Positions 1 through 8,925 are shown, numbered from the stretch's first letter. The stretch: 64,000 bases of DNA from Sphingorhabdus sp. EL138 (GCF_900258045.1 NZ_OGVD01000003.1:620001-684000); one strand, 5' to 3'. A program made the numbers and translations. The notes: generated by a model from the sequence alone, not told the origin.

Positions 1-140
1 AAATGCCGCCACAGCCCGAAATCAACGAATCACTGACCGAAGAAGAGGCCGATGCCGCGCTTGAAGAGCTGCAAGCTGAGCAAAGGGCGCTGGAAGATAG
101 TGCTGAGACAGAAAACAGCGCAGAGGATGGTGAAGAGTGA
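1..140 (+). CDS. C-terminal fragment of an unidentified protein (5' end outside window)
   Basis: An open frame enters from the left edge and ends with TGA at 138-140. The visible 45 or so residues are strongly acidic, rich in Glu and Ala (for example EEEADAALEELQAEQ), probably a helical tail. No catalytic or family motif is present, so no function can be given. The frame contains an ATG at 3-5, but with no upstream sequence a start there cannot be judged; a fragment of a longer protein is more likely. It converges on the protease gene at 143, with only two bases between the stop codons. Confidence 0.45.
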   Translation, partial: MPPQPEINESLTEEEADAALEELQAEQRALEDSAETENSAEDGEE

Positions 141-142
141 AA

Positions 143-1087
143 CTATAGTTTCACGCGAGTATTTTTTGGCAAAAGAAAATGGATTTTCCGCTTTTTAAAG
201 TCGATAGCGACCTGATCAAACCTGCGTAAAACATCCATACCAAGAAGCAGCGCCGGTTTTTTGGCCATTCCTAACTTCTCAAAGGGCGGCGCATCGGCAA
301 AGGCTACCGGCAGGCTCGCAAATTCTGCGCGGCCTATGCGAAGGTTGCGTGCTCTGCCAAATTCGACACCCAGTGTCTGACCCGTAACCGCGATCAGGCT
401 GTCGTCTTCGCCGCGTTCTTTCGCGCGCTTGGATAATCGTTTTCGCAAGACTGAGTTTGCAATGGAAATTTGTGCGCCTGAGTCAACAATCACGTTCACC
501 CTGATTCCCGAAATGGTTGCTTCAGTAAAAATCAATTGCCCAGAACGCCGTTTGGCGGTCACCACAATTTCACGATTTGACGCCATCGAATTCGGGGTGT
601 CTGTATCTTCAATGGATATTTGATTGGCAACAAAATCGAACAGAACACGCTGATTCTGAAGACTATCGAGGCCCAATATACCGTCTGCTCCAATATGTCG
701 TGCCAGTAGAACAGGCGCAATTAGGCTATCGTAACTCTTGGTGCCTACAGTCAATTCCGGAACATAGACCATATCTACGGTACTACTGCCAGCAATGCTG
801 AGCAGTTCTGCGGGTTCTTCCGCATCAAGCGCAAGCCGGGTGGCAATTTTACGGGATAATACCGTTCGTTCGGCACCCGTATCGATCACGAAAGAAAATG
901 GTCCCCGGCCTTCAATACTGACAGGAACAGTCATCCGCCGCGCGCGATCCTCGTCTATCGAAACGATTTCCCCTTCCGGTTTAGTTAGTGCCCCGGGTTC
1001 TATCGATTGCCCCATTGGGACAGGATAGGAAAAGGCTAGAACCGAAGATGCAATTGCGGGAATCAGGCCATTCGAAAAAACAGGCAT
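143..1087 (-). CDS. Two-lobed retropepsin-like aspartyl protease (copy 1)
   Basis: A 314-residue clan AA protein with two retropepsin-type lobes in one chain. Lobe 1 has the triad D69-T70-G71 (VIDTGAERTVLS) and the later GADGILGLD flap region; lobe 2 has D202-S203-G204 (VDSGAQISIA) and ends with LLGMDVLRRF. In this fold each lobe supplies one catalytic Asp. The N-terminus has a short hydrophobic stretch, so export to the periplasm is likely. The ATG at 1085-1087 is preceded by GGAGAG at suitable spacing. It lies directly downstream of a paralog at 1152-2135 on the same strand, giving a tandem duplication. Protease activity is inferred from the fold; the substrate is unknown. Confidence 0.82.
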   Translation of the reverse strand: MPVFSNGLIPAIASSVLAFSYPVPMGQSIEPGALTKPEGEIVSIDEDRARRMTVPVSIEGRGPFSFVIDTGAERTVLSRKIATRLALDAEEPAELLSIAGSSTVDMVYVPELTVGTKSYDSLIAPVLLARHIGADGILGLDSLQNQRVLFDFVANQISIEDTDTPNSMASNREIVVTAKRRSGQLIFTEATISGIRVNVIVDSGAQISIANSVLRKRLSKRAKERGEDDSLIAVTGQTLGVEFGRARNLRIGRAEFASLPVAFADAPPFEKLGMAKKPALLLGMDVLRRFDQVAIDFKKRKIHFLLPKNTRVKL

Positions 1088-1151
1088 TATACTCTCCAGC
1101 CATGGTTTGGGTCATATAGTAACATCAAATCGGGATATTGCCAAAACGCGC

Positions 1152-2135
1152 TCACGTAGCGCTTTCTGGCAAAAGAAAATAGATTTTGCGGTTGGCGAAA
1201 TCGATCGCCATCCGGTCAAATTTCCGAAGCGCATCCATGCCCAGGAACATGGCCGGCTTTTTTTGCAGGTTCAGGGCGGCAAAAGGCGCGATATCGGCAA
1301 AGGCGATTGGAATCACCCCAAAGCGTGCACGACCGATGTGCAGCTCGCTGGCAATACCATAGTCCGCCGCAATGGAACGGCCGGTCACGTCGACCAGACT
1401 AATCTGTTGCAATGCCGAGCGCTTCATCCGCAAGCGGCGTTGCAGCGCCTTGTTTCCGATTGAAAGCTCTCCACCAGTATCGATGATTACACTGACCTTG
1501 ATACCTGAAATTTCGGCATTGGTAAAAATCAACTGGCCGGAACGGCGTCTGGCGGTGACAACGATTTCGCGGCGAGAGCGGGCCTTGCGCTTTTTGGCTG
1601 TATCTTCGACCGAAATGGCGCTGGAGATAAAATCAAATAAAATGCGCTGTCCCTGCAGACTGTCGAGACCCAATACGCCATCGGCGCCAATATTGGTTGA
1701 CCGAAAGGTTGGTGCGATAATGCCCCCGTAGCTGCGACTGCCCAGAGTCAGTTCAGGAACATAGACGGTTTGCACTACCGTGTTGCCCGCCAAGGCAATG
1801 ATATTGACCTCCTCTTCCAGTTCCAGGGTCAGGCTGCCCGCAATTTCTTTGGACAATATTGTGCGTTGTGCTGCCGTATCGATAATGAACTTGAAAGGGC
1901 CGCTTCCTTCAATACTGACCGGAACAGTCATGCGCGCTCTGCGGTCTTCGGTAATCTCTATTTGTTCGGCATCCGGCTTGATGAACTGATCGGGCAGGCG
2001 ATCAGCCAATATCGCTTCGGGTTCGACAATTTCCGGTATGGCGGCTGCCGTTTCCGGCAAAGGCGCCGCCGGCTCAGCAGTTTGGGCTGAAAATAGCAGC
2101 GGTAACACTGCAGCCAGGGGAAAAGATATGCTCAT
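1152..2135 (-). CDS. Two-lobed retropepsin-like aspartyl protease (copy 2, altered first triad)
   Basis: A 327-residue paralog of the preceding protease, alignable along its length (RMTVPVSIEGSGPFKF here, RMTVPVSIEGRGPFSF in copy 1). It has an N-terminal signal-like segment followed by an Ala/Pro/Glu-rich linker to about residue 60. The first lobe reads D-T-A (IIDTAAQRT) where copy 1 has D-T-G; the second lobe keeps D-T-G (IIDTGGELSIG). The Gly of the triad normally allows the fireman's-grip geometry, so lobe 1 may be impaired or specialised. I take the ATG at 2133-2135; a TTG codon one position upstream is less likely. The gap to copy 1 is 64 bases, so the two are probably co-transcribed. 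Confidence 0.8.
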   Translation of the reverse strand: MSISFPLAAVLPLLFSAQTAEPAAPLPETAAAIPEIVEPEAILADRLPDQFIKPDAEQIEITEDRRARMTVPVSIEGSGPFKFIIDTAAQRTILSKEIAGSLTLELEEEVNIIALAGNTVVQTVYVPELTLGSRSYGGIIAPTFRSTNIGADGVLGLDSLQGQRILFDFISSAISVEDTAKKRKARSRREIVVTARRRSGQLIFTNAEISGIKVSVIIDTGGELSIGNKALQRRLRMKRSALQQISLVDVTGRSIAADYGIASELHIGRARFGVIPIAFADIAPFAALNLQKKPAMFLGMDALRKFDRMAIDFANRKIYFLLPESAT

Positions 2136-2195
2136 CAATAGCTAGTTACCCGAAATTTTAGCGGGCGACAAATATGTACGAAATACCAAACGTGT

Positions 2196-4631
2196 CTAAT
2201 CACCGCGCATCGCCTCTTCAATCAGGCTTTCCGCTTCGATCAGCAGTGCGTCATCCGTAGCTCCTTGCGCCACATGTTCGCGGCCGATCATCACCAAAAC
2301 AGGTACGGCAAGGGGACTGACCCGGTCGAGTTCGACATGGACCATGGAACCCGCTGCCCGGTCTAGCAGGTCGCCGAGTCGGGCGACATCGGTCATTCGT
2401 GCCCTTGCATCGGCCCAGGCAGCCTGCATCAACAGATGATCGGGCTCATATTTGCGCAAGACGTCGAAAATCAGGTCGGTGGAGAAAGTCACCTGCTTGC
2501 CGGTCTTGCGCTTGCCGGGATGTTGCCGGTCGACCAGTCCGCTAATTACAGCCACTTCCCGAAACGCACGTTTGAGCAGATAGGAACCTTCGATCCAGTC
2601 GAAGAACTCGTCTTCCAATATGTCGGCACTGAACAGTGGTACAGGATCAGTTACCGGCTCAACACTCCAGCAGGCGAGCGCATAATCATTGGCGACAAAG
2701 CCGATGGGTTTCAGCCCCCGGGTTTCCATCCGCCGCGTCAGCAGCATACCGAGCGACTGATGGGCGTTCCAGCCTTCAAAGCTATAGGCCGTCATATAGT
2801 GCATCCCCTCGTGCGGGAAAGTTTCAACCAGCAGTTCGCCGGGTTCAGGCAGCCGTGATCGATGGTCCTGCATTTCCAACCATTCGCGCACGTCATCGGG
2901 GAAACGCGCCCACCCTGCCCGATCTGTCAAAAAACCGCGTACGCGGTCTGACAGGTGCGTGGTGAGCGGCAGGCGCAGGCCCATATAGCTGGGGATCATC
3001 GCCGCTTTCTTGGTCGCCCGCACAATGACGTCCGACGTGTCGAGCTTGATCAGCTCCAGGCTCATACCGGCGAAAAAGAACGTATCACCGGGGCTCAGGA
3101 TGGCAGCGAAGCTCTCCTCCACCTTGCCGAGATTCCGGCCATTTTTAAACCGCACATTCATCATCGCGGCATCGACGATAATCCCCGCATTCATCCGGTG
3201 CTGGGTGGCGAAACGCGGATGGACAAGGTGCCAGACACCCTTGTTGTCGCGCCGCAGGCGTTTGAATTTGTCATAGGCTTTCAGCGCGTATCCGCCGTCG
3301 CGCGTGAAGCCGAGCACGCGGTCAAACGTCTCTCTGTCGAGCGCGCTGTAGGGCAGTGAGGATTGCAGCTCGTCGAGCAAATCATCTTCCTGAAATGGCG
3401 CGGCGCAAGCGCAGGTCATGACATGTTGTGCGAGGACATCGAGCCCGCCGGGGCGAAAAGGCTCCCCATCTCGCCGGCCTTCATTGACGGCATCCAGTGC
3501 CGCCTGGGCTTCGAGATATTCAAAACGGTTACCGGGGACCAGCAAAGCCTTGGACGAGACGTCGAGCCGGTGGTTGGCCCGGCCAATCCGCTGGAGCAGG
3601 CGCGAACTGCCCTTAGGCGCCCCCATCTGGATAACGCAATCTATGTCGCCCCAATCGACACCAAGGTCCAGGGAGGCCGTGCAGACCAGCGCGCGCATCT
3701 TGCCCGAGGCCATGGCATTTTCGACTTTGCGCCGGGCTTCTTTGGAGAGGCTGCCGTGATGCACCCCGATCGGCAGGGTGTCGTCATTAATCTCCCACAG
3801 TTTCTGGAAGATAAATTCGGCCAGAAAACGGGTGTTGGTGAAAACCAGTGTCATCCGATTGGCCTTGATCTGCTCCATCACCTGAGGAACGGCATAGACA
3901 CCGGCATGCCCGGCCCATGGCACACGGATCTTGTCGCCTTCCGGGGTCTCGGGGATCATGATCGCGATGTCAGCAGGTGCACCCTCTTCGCCCAGCACGT
4001 GGGTGACAGCGTCAATATCACCATAGGGTGCCAGCCATGCGCGAAAATCATCAGGGTCGGCTACGGTTGCCGACAAGGCGGCGCGGCGCATATCCGGCGC
4101 AATCCGTTGTAGCCGGGCAAGTGATAAGGAAAGCAGGTCACCGCGCTTGCCGGATGCAAAAGCGTGCACTTCATCGATGATCACATGCTTCAGTTTCGCA
4201 AAGAGCGTGAAACTGTCTTCCTGGCTGAGCAGCAGGTTGAGCGATTCTGGTGTGGTCAGTAATATTTGCGGCGGCTTGACGCGCTGGCGCGCCTTGCGAT
4301 TGGCGGGCGTGTCCCCGCTGCGGGTCTCCACCTTGATTGGCAGGCCCATTTCGTCAATCGGCGTCAGCAGGTTGCGCTGCACATCGACGGCCAAGGCCTT
4401 GAGGGGTGAAATGTAGAGCGTGTGGAGACCATCAAAATCGGGCTGTTCGATCAGGTCCACCAGCGTCGGCAGAAACCCGGCCAGTGTCTTGCCCGCGCCT
4501 GTGGGTGCGGTAAGCAAGGCATGCCTCGCCGCCCTCGCAGCTTCGAGCATTTCCAGCTGATGCCGACGCACCGTCCATTTGCGCGAGGCGAACCAGTCGG
4601 AAAGAGGTTTAGGAAGTGCGTTGCCGCTCAT
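2196..4631 (-). CDS. Ligase-associated Lhr-like DEXH-box helicase
   Basis: An 811-residue superfamily 2 helicase. The N-terminal RecA lobe has Walker A APTGAGKT near residue 42 and the Walker B box DEVH near residue 153; the second lobe has the motif VI sequence QRIGRANH. The long C-terminal part (winged helix and Lhr-type core) matches the ligase-associated DNA damage response DEXH helicase subfamily, which usually sits with an ATP-dependent DNA ligase and an MBL-fold exonuclease. Neither partner is next to it here, so the module is split or the partners are elsewhere. The ATG at 4629-4631 is preferred over the GTG just before it. The likely role is DNA unwinding in repair. Confidence 0.9.
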   Translation of the reverse strand: MSGNALPKPLSDWFASRKWTVRRHQLEMLEAARAARHALLTAPTGAGKTLAGFLPTLVDLIEQPDFDGLHTLYISPLKALAVDVQRNLLTPIDEMGLPIKVETRSGDTPANRKARQRVKPPQILLTTPESLNLLLSQEDSFTLFAKLKHVIIDEVHAFASGKRGDLLSLSLARLQRIAPDMRRAALSATVADPDDFRAWLAPYGDIDAVTHVLGEEGAPADIAIMIPETPEGDKIRVPWAGHAGVYAVPQVMEQIKANRMTLVFTNTRFLAEFIFQKLWEINDDTLPIGVHHGSLSKEARRKVENAMASGKMRALVCTASLDLGVDWGDIDCVIQMGAPKGSSRLLQRIGRANHRLDVSSKALLVPGNRFEYLEAQAALDAVNEGRRDGEPFRPGGLDVLAQHVMTCACAAPFQEDDLLDELQSSLPYSALDRETFDRVLGFTRDGGYALKAYDKFKRLRRDNKGVWHLVHPRFATQHRMNAGIIVDAAMMNVRFKNGRNLGKVEESFAAILSPGDTFFFAGMSLELIKLDTSDVIVRATKKAAMIPSYMGLRLPLTTHLSDRVRGFLTDRAGWARFPDDVREWLEMQDHRSRLPEPGELLVETFPHEGMHYMTAYSFEGWNAHQSLGMLLTRRMETRGLKPIGFVANDYALACWSVEPVTDPVPLFSADILEDEFFDWIEGSYLLKRAFREVAVISGLVDRQHPGKRKTGKQVTFSTDLIFDVLRKYEPDHLLMQAAWADARARMTDVARLGDLLDRAAGSMVHVELDRVSPLAVPVLVMIGREHVAQGATDDALLIEAESLIEEAMRGD

Positions 4632-4662
4632 CACTTCACCATAAGCAGCGCAGCTGAGATAT

Positions 4663-5334
4663 CTAGTAGGTCCCTATCGCCGCTTCAATGAGATCGAGCG
4701 TGGGTTTGCGCACGGCCAGTTTATTGGCGCCATATGCACGTCCGGGAAGTTTGCTGAGTAGTTCAGCCTGCTCCTTTGCGGTTTTGAGAACCAGCTCGGG
4801 ATCAACCAGCATGTCGATATATCCTACATCCAGCGCTTCCGCTGGCTCATAAAGTTGCGACTGAATCAGTGCTTGGGTAAGTTTGCGACTATCCAGACGT
4901 GCCTTTGGCAGTTCAACGGCAAATACCGGCAAATTCATGTTGTTGATCGTCTCGTTCGCTCCGTATCGAAACGAGCCTTTCGCGCCGATGCGGGTATCAC
5001 AGGCCAATAATAGAAACGCACCCATGGCAATGGCATGGCCATTACACGCGGCAATGACGGGAACCCGGCTGCCATAGACTTTGATCAGCATCTTGCTTGC
5101 CTGATCCAGTAGCTCGCCCGAGCGCGCTGCCCCTTCTGCGGCCAACCATTTGAGATCAAATCCGCCGCTGAAGACACCTTCGCGGCCAGACAGGATGACG
5201 GCCTTGGCACCGCTTTCCGCTTCTTCGAACTTTGCTACAAAATCGGTCATCCAATCAGGATTGATTGCATTGGCTTTGCCATCATCCATCGTCAGATAGG
5301 CGATGTCGCCGTCTATCTTCACTGTAATGTTCAT
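4663..5334 (-). CDS. Crotonase (enoyl-CoA hydratase/isomerase) family protein
   Basis: A 223-residue crotonase-fold protein, somewhat shorter than the usual 255-270. The oxyanion-hole segments are visible: SGREGVFSGGFDLK in the first half and CNGHAIAMGAFLLLACD in the second. The C-terminal helices that normally extend trimer contacts are short. The sequence is continuous, with no sign of a frameshift. The substrate acyl-CoA cannot be deduced. A perfect inverted repeat lies 19-40 bases upstream of the start (see the operator entry), which points to control by a TetR-type repressor. The gap to the downstream helicase gene on the same strand is 31 bases. Confidence 0.85.
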   Translation of the reverse strand: MNITVKIDGDIAYLTMDDGKANAINPDWMTDFVAKFEEAESGAKAVILSGREGVFSGGFDLKWLAAEGAARSGELLDQASKMLIKVYGSRVPVIAACNGHAIAMGAFLLLACDTRIGAKGSFRYGANETINNMNLPVFAVELPKARLDSRKLTQALIQSQLYEPAEALDVGYIDMLVDPELVLKTAKEQAELLSKLPGRAYGANKLAVRKPTLDLIEAAIGTY

Positions 5335-5352
5335 TTTGATCTCCGGATCGAA

Positions 5353-5374
5353 AATTTAATCAATCGATTAAATT
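5353..5374. promoter_or_regulatory. Palindromic operator upstream of the crotonase gene
   Basis: Perfect inverted repeat AATTTAATC-AATC-GATTAAATT, 9-bp arms with a 4-bp spacer, 19 bases before the crotonase ATG. AT-rich palindromes of this type are typical binding sites of TetR-family repressors of acyl-CoA metabolism genes. No TetR gene is in the window, so the regulator is unassigned. Confidence 0.6.
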
Positions 5375-5437
5375 CAACCGAAAAGCAATTGCTATTTGTG
5401 CCAGCGATTTTTGGCAGTGACGAAAGGTCTCTAACGT

Positions 5438-6385
5438 CTAACGCCGCAGTTCCGCCATCAACCCGAATAACTGTGTGGCATCAGGGGGCGTGGTGTCGCC
5501 AGAATATTCGCGATAGAGGGTCGAAACATTAACCGCGATCCGTTCGCTATCGCCCCAGCTGGAAAAGTCTCCCAGCCGGATATCATGGGCAGCATCACGC
5601 GCCGGGAGACCTGCATCATAGCGTTTGCGCGCTTCTCCGTCGATATAGTGCAGATAGTCTTGCACTCGCCTTACGCCTGCTTCATCCGTGATCGGTCCGT
5701 GACCCGGAACAATCGTCTCCGGTTTCAAATCGATAATATGATCGCAGGCGGCGATCCAGTTGGAAACCGGCCCCGCCCACATAATCGGTGTGCCTTCGAT
5801 AAACAGGATATCACCGGTGAAAACAGTTTTGTCATCCGGCACATGAACCAACACATCGCCAGCGGTATGGGCGGGACCGACCTCGATCAGGTCAACCTGC
5901 TTGTCACCGACTGTTACGCTATATTCCCCGCTAAATGTCTTGGTTGGGTGTTTTTCGGCGACATCGGTAAAATCAAAGCTGCCGAAAATATCGACAAGAT
6001 ACTGTCCGGTCGGGCCCAAGTCTTTTGCCTGTGCCATGATTGCCGCCAGGGCAGGTGCGGGCAGCTCGTCCATTTCTTTGGCGCTGGCCTTTGACGCAAT
6101 TACTTCCGCGTGCTGGCAGCAACCATTACCATGGGTATGATCTCCGTTCGCATGTGTGTTGACGATAATGCCAATGTCATCGGCGCCAACACCCGCAGCA
6201 TCAGCCATGGTGGACAGCATATCGCGGGTGAGGCTGGCATCGAACAATGTATCGACGAGCAACGATTGCCCACCATCAGTAATCAGCCCGGCATTGGACC
6301 AGCCCCAGCCGCCATCAGGCTGCAAATAGGCGAAGATGCCATTGCCGGTTTCATACAGGCCTTTCTGGAAGGGTATGTTATCCAT
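5438..6385 (-). CDS. MBL-fold metallo-hydrolase (HxNxDH variant)
   Basis: A 315-residue metallo-beta-lactamase-fold protein with no signal peptide, so probably cytoplasmic. The metal motif reads THANGDHTHG near residues 77-86: it keeps the first His, the Asp and the last His of HxHxDH but has Asn in place of the second His. Later motifs GPAHTAGD and VPGHGP supply further ligands. The chosen ATG (6383-6385, MDNIPFQ) has GAGAGG on the minus strand just upstream; a 19-residue Lys-rich extension is possible but unlikely. The substrate is not identifiable. It is divergent from the AI-2E family gene. Confidence 0.8.
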   Translation of the reverse strand: MDNIPFQKGLYETGNGIFAYLQPDGGWGWSNAGLITDGGQSLLVDTLFDASLTRDMLSTMADAAGVGADDIGIIVNTHANGDHTHGNGCCQHAEVIASKASAKEMDELPAPALAAIMAQAKDLGPTGQYLVDIFGSFDFTDVAEKHPTKTFSGEYSVTVGDKQVDLIEVGPAHTAGDVLVHVPDDKTVFTGDILFIEGTPIMWAGPVSNWIAACDHIIDLKPETIVPGHGPITDEAGVRRVQDYLHYIDGEARKRYDAGLPARDAAHDIRLGDFSSWGDSERIAVNVSTLYREYSGDTTPPDATQLFGLMAELRR

Positions 6386-6526
6386 TTTACCTCTCGCTTT
6401 ACTGTTTTTCTTTTTTGCATGTTCTGGCAGCTTTCGGACCATTTGGATAGAGGACCGAAATGGGGTGTGGTTTCGGGATTTATTGTGTAAAAACTCAAAT
6501 TGTTATACCAAAGTGGCCGAAAATAT

Positions 6527-7642
6527 ATGAATGAATCAGAGCCCCCCCAATTTGGAATAGAACGGCTTTTTGTGCTGGCGCTGTTGGTGATTATCTCACT
6601 GGCTTTTGCGATGCTGATCGAGCCGTTTTTTGGCGCGATAGTCTGGGGCGTTGTCGTCGCAGTTCTGTTTCAGCCGGTTTATCAAAAAATATCCGGCTGG
6701 CTTTCGCCGCGGGTCAACCTTGCGGCTTTTGTGACGCTGATCCTTGTTATTCTTCTGGTTATTGTTCCTGCTATTTTGCTGGGCATGGCTCTGGTGCGTG
6801 AGGCGACCAGCGCTTATGCCAGCATCCAGGCGGGGGAGATTGATTTTGGCGGCGCCTTCATAGCCTTTCAAAATAGCCTGCCATCATGGGCGCAAAATCA
6901 AATTGCGGCTATGGGCTATGGCGATCTGGCAACCGTACGGCCACAAATTGAAGACGCGATTGGCAGCAGTCTTGAATTTCTGATCGCGCAGGCGCTTAGC
7001 TTCGGTCAGGGGGCGTTTCGATTCCTGCTCGCTCTGGGCGTCATGCTCTATCTGACATTCTTCCTGCTGCGTGACGGGCGCGCCCTGGCTGCCCAGATTG
7101 AAAATATCGTCCCGCTGTCTGAGAGTAAGAGTGCCATCCTGATCGACAAGTTTTTTGTCGTCATCATCGCAACGATAAAGGGCAGCTTTGTTGTTGCATT
7201 GCTGCAGGGAACGATCGGCGGGCTGATATTCTGGGCGCTGGATATTCGCGGCGCTTTGCTTTGGGCCGTTTCGATGGCAATATTGTCGCTCATTCCTGCG
7301 ATTGGAACCGGTTTTGTCTGGGTGCCGGTTGCGATCTATTTGCTGGTTACAGGATCGATATGGCAGGGGGTTGTTCTTATCCTCGCGGGTATATTCGTCA
7401 TCAGCTTGGTCGATAATATTGTTAGGCCAATATTGGTCGGCCGGGACACGCGTATGCCGGATTATGTTGTGTTGATCTCGACATTGGGTGGGCTGCAGCT
7501 GTTCGGTTTTAATGGTATTGTCATCGGGCCGCTACTGGCCGCCTTGTTTATCGCGGTCTGGCGGATTTTTGCCGAAATGAACAAGAGCGAGAGAGAGCGA
7601 ATGGCGAAAGTCAGGATCGCAGATGATAAGTCAAAGCCATAG
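6527..7642 (+). CDS. AI-2E family transporter (PerM/YdiK-like membrane protein)
   Basis: About 371 residues with paired N-terminal membrane helices (residues 10-60), a soluble central segment, then a C-terminal helix cluster containing the family signatures SLIPAIGTGFVWVPVAIYLL and FVISLVDNIVRPILVG. Members of this family export small molecules or act as ion antiporters, and the AI-2 label is historical, so the substrate is unknown. I take the ATG at 6527 (MNESEPP); an upstream in-frame ATG at 6500 would add nine residues. The 3' end overlaps the convergent DUF1801 gene by 32 bases. Confidence 0.88.
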   Translation: MNESEPPQFGIERLFVLALLVIISLAFAMLIEPFFGAIVWGVVVAVLFQPVYQKISGWLSPRVNLAAFVTLILVILLVIVPAILLGMALVREATSAYASIQAGEIDFGGAFIAFQNSLPSWAQNQIAAMGYGDLATVRPQIEDAIGSSLEFLIAQALSFGQGAFRFLLALGVMLYLTFFLLRDGRALAAQIENIVPLSESKSAILIDKFFVVIIATIKGSFVVALLQGTIGGLIFWALDIRGALLWAVSMAILSLIPAIGTGFVWVPVAIYLLVTGSIWQGVVLILAGIFVISLVDNIVRPILVGRDTRMPDYVVLISTLGGLQLFGFNGIVIGPLLAALFIAVWRIFAEMNKSERERMAKVRIADDKSKP

Positions 7643-8018
7643 AAAGGCAGTGTTTTACTGCTTCGGTCGGTAATTCACTCTCGACGTCAAAGACAATCGC
7701 GCGGTTGCCCTCAAATGTCAGTATATCGCCATATAATTGCCTGCAGCGTTCGATCAGATTGGACTGGCAATGCACATAGATGGCGTAACCGCTGCCGGAT
7801 TTTTTGTGGCGATCAATGCGGATGGTCGTACCGGATTTGGTAGCAGGCGTCAGATATGCTGGCTGACCCCATTTGAGCGTTTCCTCCAGCGGCCCGATTG
7901 CCGGATTGTCGGCAGCGGTCTCAAATATCAGCGCCCGCAGCGTCACCAGCCGATCAGCCATGGCTGGGGGAAGGCCGTCGAAAACTGCCTCGGTTTGCGA
8001 TGGTAGCTTGGTGTTCAT
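7611..8018 (-). CDS. DUF1801 domain protein
   Basis: A 135-residue soluble protein that fits the DUF1801 (YdhG-like) family: an N-terminal helix, the central ETLKWGQPAYLT segment, and a C-terminal strand-helix unit. The family has a small alpha/beta fold related to iron-chaperone-like proteins, but its biochemical role is unclear. The ATG at 8016-8018 follows AGGTGA. It lies 8 bases downstream of the HTH gene on the same strand, so it may be the third gene of a DUF2975-HTH-DUF1801 operon. Its 3' end overlaps the convergent AI-2E gene by 32 bases. Confidence 0.78.
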   Translation of the reverse strand: MNTKLPSQTEAVFDGLPPAMADRLVTLRALIFETAADNPAIGPLEETLKWGQPAYLTPATKSGTTIRIDRHKKSGSGYAIYVHCQSNLIERCRQLYGDILTFEGNRAIVFDVESELPTEAVKHCLSMALTYHLRS

Positions 8019-8026
8019 GATGTCAC

Positions 8027-8251
8027 CTATTTTTCATCAGCCGAAGCGCCAGGCACATAGCGCAGCAGTTCTCCCGGCGTACAATCCAGATACTCACAGA
8101 TTTTGGAAAGCGTTTCAAAACGAATGCCCTTGACCTTTCCGGATTTTAACAGGGAGAGATTGGCGTCCGTAATGCCCACATGAGCGGCAAGATCTTTGGA
8201 CTTAACTTTCCGGACGGCCAGCATCACATCAAGGGTTACTTCAATGCTCAT
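8027..8251 (-). CDS. Small XRE/Cro-type HTH regulator (YozG-like)
   Basis: A 74-residue protein that is almost only a helix-turn-helix domain: VKSKDLAAHVGITDANLSLL is the HTH core, followed by GKVKGIRFETLSKICEYLDC and PGELLRYVPG. This is the short YozG-type regulator usually paired with a DUF2975 membrane protein, as here. Its start codon shares one base with the stop of the upstream gene (TGATG), which implies translational coupling. The DNA target is unknown; it may control its own operon. Confidence 0.88.
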   Translation of the reverse strand: MSIEVTLDVMLAVRKVKSKDLAAHVGITDANLSLLKSGKVKGIRFETLSKICEYLDCTPGELLRYVPGASADEK

Positions 8252-8799
8252 CAGACGATCTGCCTCAGTTCGTCCTGAAGCTCGCGTCCTTCGCGCAGGG
8301 CTCCCGCCAGTGCCATCAGCACAATGCCGATAAGCAAGCCCAGAGCATTGAGATCGATCAGATAGACAAAGAAATCAATGCTATTTTCAATGATCGATTC
8401 CGGTTCGATCAGCATCGGCAGCAATATGTCAAAACCGAGGAAAACCACATATAGCAATATCATCGAGACACCCATTCTGGATAAGGCATTGGCCGCACTG
8501 TCCAAAAATAGCTCGCCTTTCTCTGCATGAGCTAGAAACCGATTGATAGACCGGAAAAGCAGGAGGAATGTGAAAACTGCGAGGCTGCATGTGGCGACAA
8601 GAGCAATCTGGGCAACCAAACCCAGTTTGGGATCGTCCGACTCGATTTCGACCATATCGGTCAATAACTCCATATCTCCGGTCAATGCAGTCACGGCCGT
8701 AAGAATAATGACCAATCCGACCAACGAAGTCATGAGTCCGGCAATAATTCGCAGGGCTCGATAAAGCCATCGATTCTGAATGTAAGCTTTCTGATTCAT
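8251..8799 (-). CDS. DUF2975 four-helix membrane protein
   Basis: A 182-residue inner-membrane protein with four predicted helices at roughly residues 14-36, 60-85, 108-130 and 148-170. Topology and neighbour fit DUF2975, whose members sit with small YozG-type HTH proteins in many phyla and may transduce a membrane signal to them. The ATG is at 8797-8799. An AT-rich promoter region lies between it and the divergent lipoprotein gene. No enzymatic motif is seen. Confidence 0.8.
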   Translation of the reverse strand: MNQKAYIQNRWLYRALRIIAGLMTSLVGLVIILTAVTALTGDMELLTDMVEIESDDPKLGLVAQIALVATCSLAVFTFLLLFRSINRFLAHAEKGELFLDSAANALSRMGVSMILLYVVFLGFDILLPMLIEPESIIENSIDFFVYLIDLNALGLLIGIVLMALAGALREGRELQDELRQIV

Positions 8800-8925
8800 A
8801 GAAACTACCTTTTGAATGACAGATAAAAATTATTGTAGAACAATAATAAATATTCATGTTTCAGAAAGATTCTAGAGTGTAGCTGGCGATATGCAATCGA
8901 AATATCCATTGAAGGAAACGCAGAA

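Noticed and set aside
3363-4112. Long open frame antisense to the helicase gene
   Set aside because: Shadow of the helicase coding sequence, no ribosome site or family motif.
4663-5334. Crotonase as a truncated pseudogene because of its short length
   Set aside because: Both oxyanion segments are intact, the frame is clean and it has its own operator; short forms occur in the family.
6432-6460. Inverted repeat TTTCGG/CCGAAA between the MBL hydrolase and AI-2E genes
   Set aside because: Only 6-bp arms with a long spacer; not convincing as operator or terminator.
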